A DNA stretch of 64,000 nucleotides from Euonymus europaeus (taxonomy: Eukaryota; Streptophyta; Magnoliopsida; Celastrales; Celastraceae): contig OY756958.1 of the NCBI GenBank assembly GCA_963580455.1, positions 20,410,501 to 20,474,500 on the forward strand, given 5' to 3'. The notes below the pieces were generated by a model that was not told the DNA's origin, did not search any database, and was given only the letters and a program-made list of their open reading frames with translations. How positions within the stretch are numbered: the stretch's first letter is position 1; the number at the start of each line of letters is the position of its first letter. Below are positions 60,116-64,000 of this stretch, piece by piece. A program made the translations under genes and the position numbers.

Positions 60116-61578
60116 AACATATTCTCCGCCATTATCAGATCTCAGACACTTCAATTTCAAACCAGTTTCAATCTCAACAAGAGCTTTCCACTTCTTGAAT
60201 ATACCAAATAAATCAGATTTATTTTTCATAAAATAAACCCACAATTTTCTACTGCAATCATCAATAAAAGTGACATAATACTTGGAGCCACCGAGAGAAG
60301 TAACTGGAGAAGGCCCCCATACATCAGTATGTACCAAGTCAAGCTTATTCTTCCTCAGTGTTCTTCCACCTGTCAAAAAACTGAGTTTCTTCTGCTTCCC
60401 CATAATACAACTCTCACACATATCAAGATGAATTTTCTGAACTCCAGGAAGTTTTCTTCTGCTTCCCCAAGTCTCTCATGCCATAGGGTTGAGTCACTAA
60501 GTCCCTCTGCAACAGCAATTGCACCAGTGCAATTAGTATTCATATAAAGAGTGCCAATTTTCATACCTCGAGCAACTACCATTTCTCCCTTAGTCACTGT
60601 CCATGCACCAGCACCAAATCTAACAGAATAGCCACTGTCATCCAACTGACCAACTGAAATAAAATTTTTCTTCAACTGCAGAATATGTCTGACCTTTTGC
60701 AGAACCCAAACTGAACCAGTCGAACACTTGATTCTAACATCTCCCATACCTACAATCTTCAAGTCTTCACCATCAGCTAAGTACACCTTCCCAAAGTCAC
60801 CAGTCACATAGTTCTGCATGATCTCTCTGTGTGTCGTAGTATGAAAGGAAGCCCCTGAATCCAAAACCCAAGAATCTGAATGTGATTCAACAGATAACAA
60901 CAAAGTATCATGTGTATCATCGGTAACTGCATTAACATCATCCTTCTTGTTGTCTTCCTTCTTTAAAGACCAACAATTTTTCTTAATGTGACCTTGCTTG
61001 CCACAATGCCAACAACCATCATTCTTGCCAGAACAAGATTTACTTCTTCCTCTCCCTGACCTGGATTTACTGCGACTAGAGTTCTTATCTGACTGTCTAC
61101 CACTGTCTGACTGTCTGCCTCTGTCATTAACATTCAAGGTTGAACCAGAATTTGAGGATTCTCCAACATCCTTTCTTCTGGATTCTTCACTCAAAATCTG
61201 ATCTCTTACAGCACCGTAGGTAAGTTTCTGTTTGCCAGTAGAATTACTCACAGCTGTTCTCATAGTCTCCCAACTATTTGGCAAAGATGCCAAGACAATC
61301 AATGCCCGCACTTCATCTTCAAAATCAATTTCAACCGACTCCAATTGATTTACAATATCATTGAACTCATTCAAGTGCTTTGCGACAGGAGTATCTTCTT
61401 GCATGTTCAAATTGAACAACTTTTTCATCAAGTGAACCTTGTGATTCGCAGTTGGCGTCTCATACATCTCTGACAATGTATCCGCCTTAGCAACACTCCG
61501 TGTTAGAGTCAATCGAATAACTCCTAACACTTGTCTGTCTAAAAGCTTCTACTCATCATCGAGCATCTTTTCTGGTTG
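60116..61578 (-). pseudogene. copia A gag-protease-integrase, 5' part, truncated
   Basis: Read leftwards from about 61578: gag (LDRQVLGVIRLTLTRSVA, then HLNEFNDIVNQLESVEIDF), knuckle CWHCGKQGHIKKNC (near 61000), protease WVLDSGASFHTT (near 60860), and integrase with GKQKKLSF and DVWGPSP up to the copia B insertion. One frame change lies near 60400-60470, and an in-frame TAG sits in the gag start region (61551-61549). The gag N terminus, leader and 5' LTR are absent; the sequence runs into copia C at about 61575-61580. Confidence 0.9.
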
Positions 61579-62737
61579 AAGATGGGATATCTTCTTTGAA
61601 AGTGTTCTTGCAAAGTCAATTTCAGACTAAGGATCTTGGTCCCCTACAACATTTCTTAGGTGTAGAAGTCGCTCGGTGTCGACGTGGGATATTCCTATCC
61701 CAAAAGAAATATGTTGTGGATCTTTTACAAAAAACTGGAATGAGTGGTGCAAAGCCTTGTGACTCTCCTATGGTCTCTGGAATGAAACTTTATCCTGATA
61801 AGGGGGATTTGTTTGATGATCCTGAGAGATATCGAAGGCTTGTGGGGAGGTTGAATTATCTTGCGGTGACTCGTCCGGATATAGCGTTCTCAGTGAGTGT
61901 GGTTAGTCAATTTATGTCTAATCCTCGTGTTCCTCATTGGGATGATGTCTTACGCATTCTTTGGTACCTTAAAGGTGCACCGAGTCGGGGTTTGTTATAT
62001 GCAAACCATGAACATGTGAATATTGAAGCATTTTCTGATGCTGATTGGGCAGGATCTCTTTTCGATAGGAAGTCCACTACTGGTTACTATGTGTTTGTTG
62101 GTGGCAATTTGATTGGTTGGAAGAGTAAGAAGCAATCTGTGGTAGCCCGATCTAGTGCTGAAGCCGAATATAGAGCGAAAATCATACTGCGAGTGAGATA
62201 TGTTATGTGAGACAATTAATGCACGAATTGGGTTATATTCCCTCATAAAGAACTCAGTTATGGTGTGATAATCAAGCTGCTATCCATATTGCCTCGAATC
62301 CTGTTTTTCATGAGAGAACTAAACATATTGAGGTAGATTGTCATTTTGTGCGTGAGAAGGTGCAATTAAAGGAGGTTGGTTTTAAGCATGTGAGAACTCA
62401 TGATCAATTAGCTGATATTTTCACTAAGGCTCTAGGGGGTGTTCGGGTTAACTTTATTTGTAACAAGCTGGGCATGACTAACATCTATGCTCCAGCTTGA
62501 GGGGGAGTGTTATGAATTAGAAAGGTATTTTGGGTATCTTGTGGTGTTAGGGTATTTGGTGTATTGTGTAACGAGTTGGAATGTATGGAAAATTATTGTG
62601 CTGTGCTGCCTCTTCTTCTTTCCTTCTCCTTCTTTCTTCTTTTCTCTTGTTAAGCTGCTGCCACCTCTCCTTTTACAATTCTGATCTTTTTCAATGACAT
62701 TAATTTTCAGCAGTGATTTCGATTCTCGTATCCAACA
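61579..62737 (+). pseudogene. copia C remnant: RT end, RNase H and 3' LTR
   Basis: Coding resumes mid-RT (DGISSLKVFLQSQFQTKDLG) on the plus strand and runs through RNase H (ARSSAEAEYRA) to NIYAPA at about 62500. It is very close in sequence to copia B at 56100-55181. A small deletion near 62175 shifts the frame. The PPT AGCTTGAGGGGGAG (62494-62507) leads into the LTR. Everything upstream of mid-RT, including the 5' LTR, is missing. Confidence 0.88.
62508..62737 (+). repeat. copia C 3' LTR
   Basis: About 230 bp from TGTTATGAATTAGAAAGG to CGTATCCAACA, directly after the polypurine tract. The right edge is where gypsy RT sequence resumes (TTTCGAGACTGCC). Its start shares TGTTAT and TTTTGGGTAT-like sequence with the copia B LTR. 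Confidence 0.75.
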
Positions 62738-64000
62738 TTTCGAGACTGCCCTTGGTGTCCTTACCTAGCATGCACTGGTGGTTAATCAAAAAAAATTACA
62801 TCTGCGCAAACTAGTGTCGAGTCTTTGGGCAATTGGGCCACATTCTCTCTGCTAGGGGAGTAGCAGCTGAACCCTCTAAGGTTCAAGGCATGTTTAATTG
62901 GCTACCTCCAACCAATCTGAAGTCTACAGGGTTTTCTTGGTCTCACGAGATAGTATTGTCAATTTGCCAAAATTATAGGAAGATGCTTGCCCCTCTTACT
63001 AATTTGTTAAAGAAGAATGTCATTTATTGAAGTGAGGAGCCTCATGAGGCTTTCGACGCTTTACAGCATGCCATGGTAAATGTTTTTGTTCTTGCATTAC
63101 CCGATTTTTGTAAGATCTTTGTGGTGAAGACGGATGCTTTGGGGATTGGATTAGGAGTTGTATAATGCAAGAGGGACACCAATTGCTTATTTGAGCAGAA
63201 CTCTTCCCCCCATGCCCAAGCTAAGTTGCTCTACGAGCAACAACTGATGGCTATTGTTTTTGCCACATAAATAGAGGAATTATCTTCTAGGAAGGATCAA
63301 AGTAGTCTCAAATATCTTCCGGATCAACGATTGATACATGAAGCCCAATAAAAATGGATTACCAAGCTGATTGGTTTTGATTTTGAGATACAATACCTTC
63401 CTAGGTTGGAGAATAAAGTTGTTAATGCCTTATTCCAAAAAGAGGAACCTCATATACATGCCAGCTAGTTGCCCTCTCTGTTGCACGCTACCTCCTTTAG
63501 CTGAATCCTATGATGAAGTTTTACAAGACACAACTCTTAAGGAGACAATTCAATCCTTTTTCATAGCACCTGATAGCCAACCACCATACAACTTGCGTGG
63601 GGATTGCTTGTTGTATCAAGGCCAACTAGTGTTGCCACAAAAATATACAAGCATTGAAGAATTTCACTTCTCTCCCTAAGGGGAAAACTCCGGCTATTTT
63701 CTTACACTGAAAAGGTTTCCTCATGAGTTATTTTGGCAAGGGATGCACGATGATGTTAAAACATTTATGGCCCAACGTGAGGTATGCCAGTGACATAAAT
63801 ACTCTACTCTAAGTTCCCAAGTTCTCCAACCCTTAGCCATTCCTACTGCATCATGGGAGGACATAACTCTGGATTTTATTAGAGGGTTTCCTTAGGTGAG
63901 ATAGGTGGATACAATTTTAGTGGTGGCCGAACATTTGACAAAATATGCCCATTTTCTGCTATTAGACCATCATTACTTGCCAAAGAGGTGGTTGTTGAGT
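62738..64000 (+). pseudogene. Ty3/gypsy RT end, RNase H and integrase, broken, runs off the window
   Basis: Readable pieces in order: RT end (ETALGVLT, then GHILSARGVAAEPSKVQGM, 62740-62890), thumb and RNase H (LAPLTNLLKKN, 62980; DALGIG, 63130; SLKYLPDQR, 63308; WITKLIGFDFEIQYLP, 63357), and the HHCC and core of integrase (LLYQGQLVLPQKY, 63608; ELFWQGMHDDVKTF, 63730; [12 protein letters not shown], 63857; TKYAHFLLL). Many stops and frame changes are present. It belongs to the same plus-strand element as 51187-52363. Confidence 0.85.

Noticed and set aside
1..64000. CRISPR arrays, operons, riboswitches, phage or organelle-DNA insertions
   Set aside because: No spaced short-repeat array, no bacterial gene organisation and no plastid or mitochondrial gene sequence were seen.

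Overview
This is a plant nuclear window, most likely from a eudicot. Three things point there: the genes (a SUVH2/SUVH9-type SRA-SET protein and the plant organellar mismatch-repair protein MSH1), GT-AG introns of typical plant size in AT-rich DNA, and dense plant-type transposons (Ty1/copia, Ty3/gypsy, CACTA, Mutator-like, Stowaway-like MITE). No species can be named from the sequence alone, and no bacterial, viral-capsid, CRISPR or operon-like content is visible.

Left third (1-19.7 kb). A Stowaway-like MITE (412-661) is followed by a three-exon minus-strand gene for an unrecognised 298-aa protein (1377-2494). A plus-strand tRNA-Lys(CTT) gene lies at 2733-2805. Next comes a 4.6-kb Mutator-like element (3069-7623) with about 140-bp terminal inverted repeats and a broken FAR1-type transposase. 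A copia-type LTR flanked by both a primer-binding site and a polypurine tract sits at 7936-8261. The single-exon SUVH2/9 gene occupies 11463-13484. Its flanks hold tandem duplications but no other convincing gene.

Middle (19.7-31 kb). A CACTA (En/Spm) element at 19713-25101 has a 3-bp target duplication. It keeps one TNPA/transposase-associated ORF and carries a nested 2.5-kb inverted-repeat element. Beyond it lie a decayed MULE transposase tail joined to an OTU-protease-like segment (about 25.58-26.69 kb) and a decayed copia gag on the minus strand (27.9-28.9 kb).

Right half (31-64 kb). Fifteen exons of MSH1 read right to left from 50179 to 31174. They encode the C-terminal 922 residues or so, with MutS core, Walker A/B ATPase and GIY-YIG domains. 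The first 200 or so residues are not found before the right edge. The intron upstream of 50179 is therefore at least 13.8 kb if the gene is intact, and it is filled with nested retrotransposons: a Ty3/gypsy element (plus) interrupted by copia A (minus), which is interrupted by a nearly intact copia B (minus, perfect 5-bp target duplication). A 5'-truncated copia C (plus) is fused to the truncated 5' end of A. Other MSH1 introns carry a small inverted-repeat transposon family, a LINE scrap and LTR-like blocks.

Functionally, the window holds two conserved genes with roles in genome maintenance. MSH1 is known to suppress illegitimate organellar recombination; SUVH2/9 is known to bring the RNA-directed DNA methylation machinery to methylated transposons. 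They sit in transposon-rich DNA. I found no clearly new multi-gene system. The most unusual items are the nested and rearranged retrotransposon block inside MSH1, the PPT-LTR-PBS arrangement, and the unknown 298-aa protein with two 14-3-3-like motifs.
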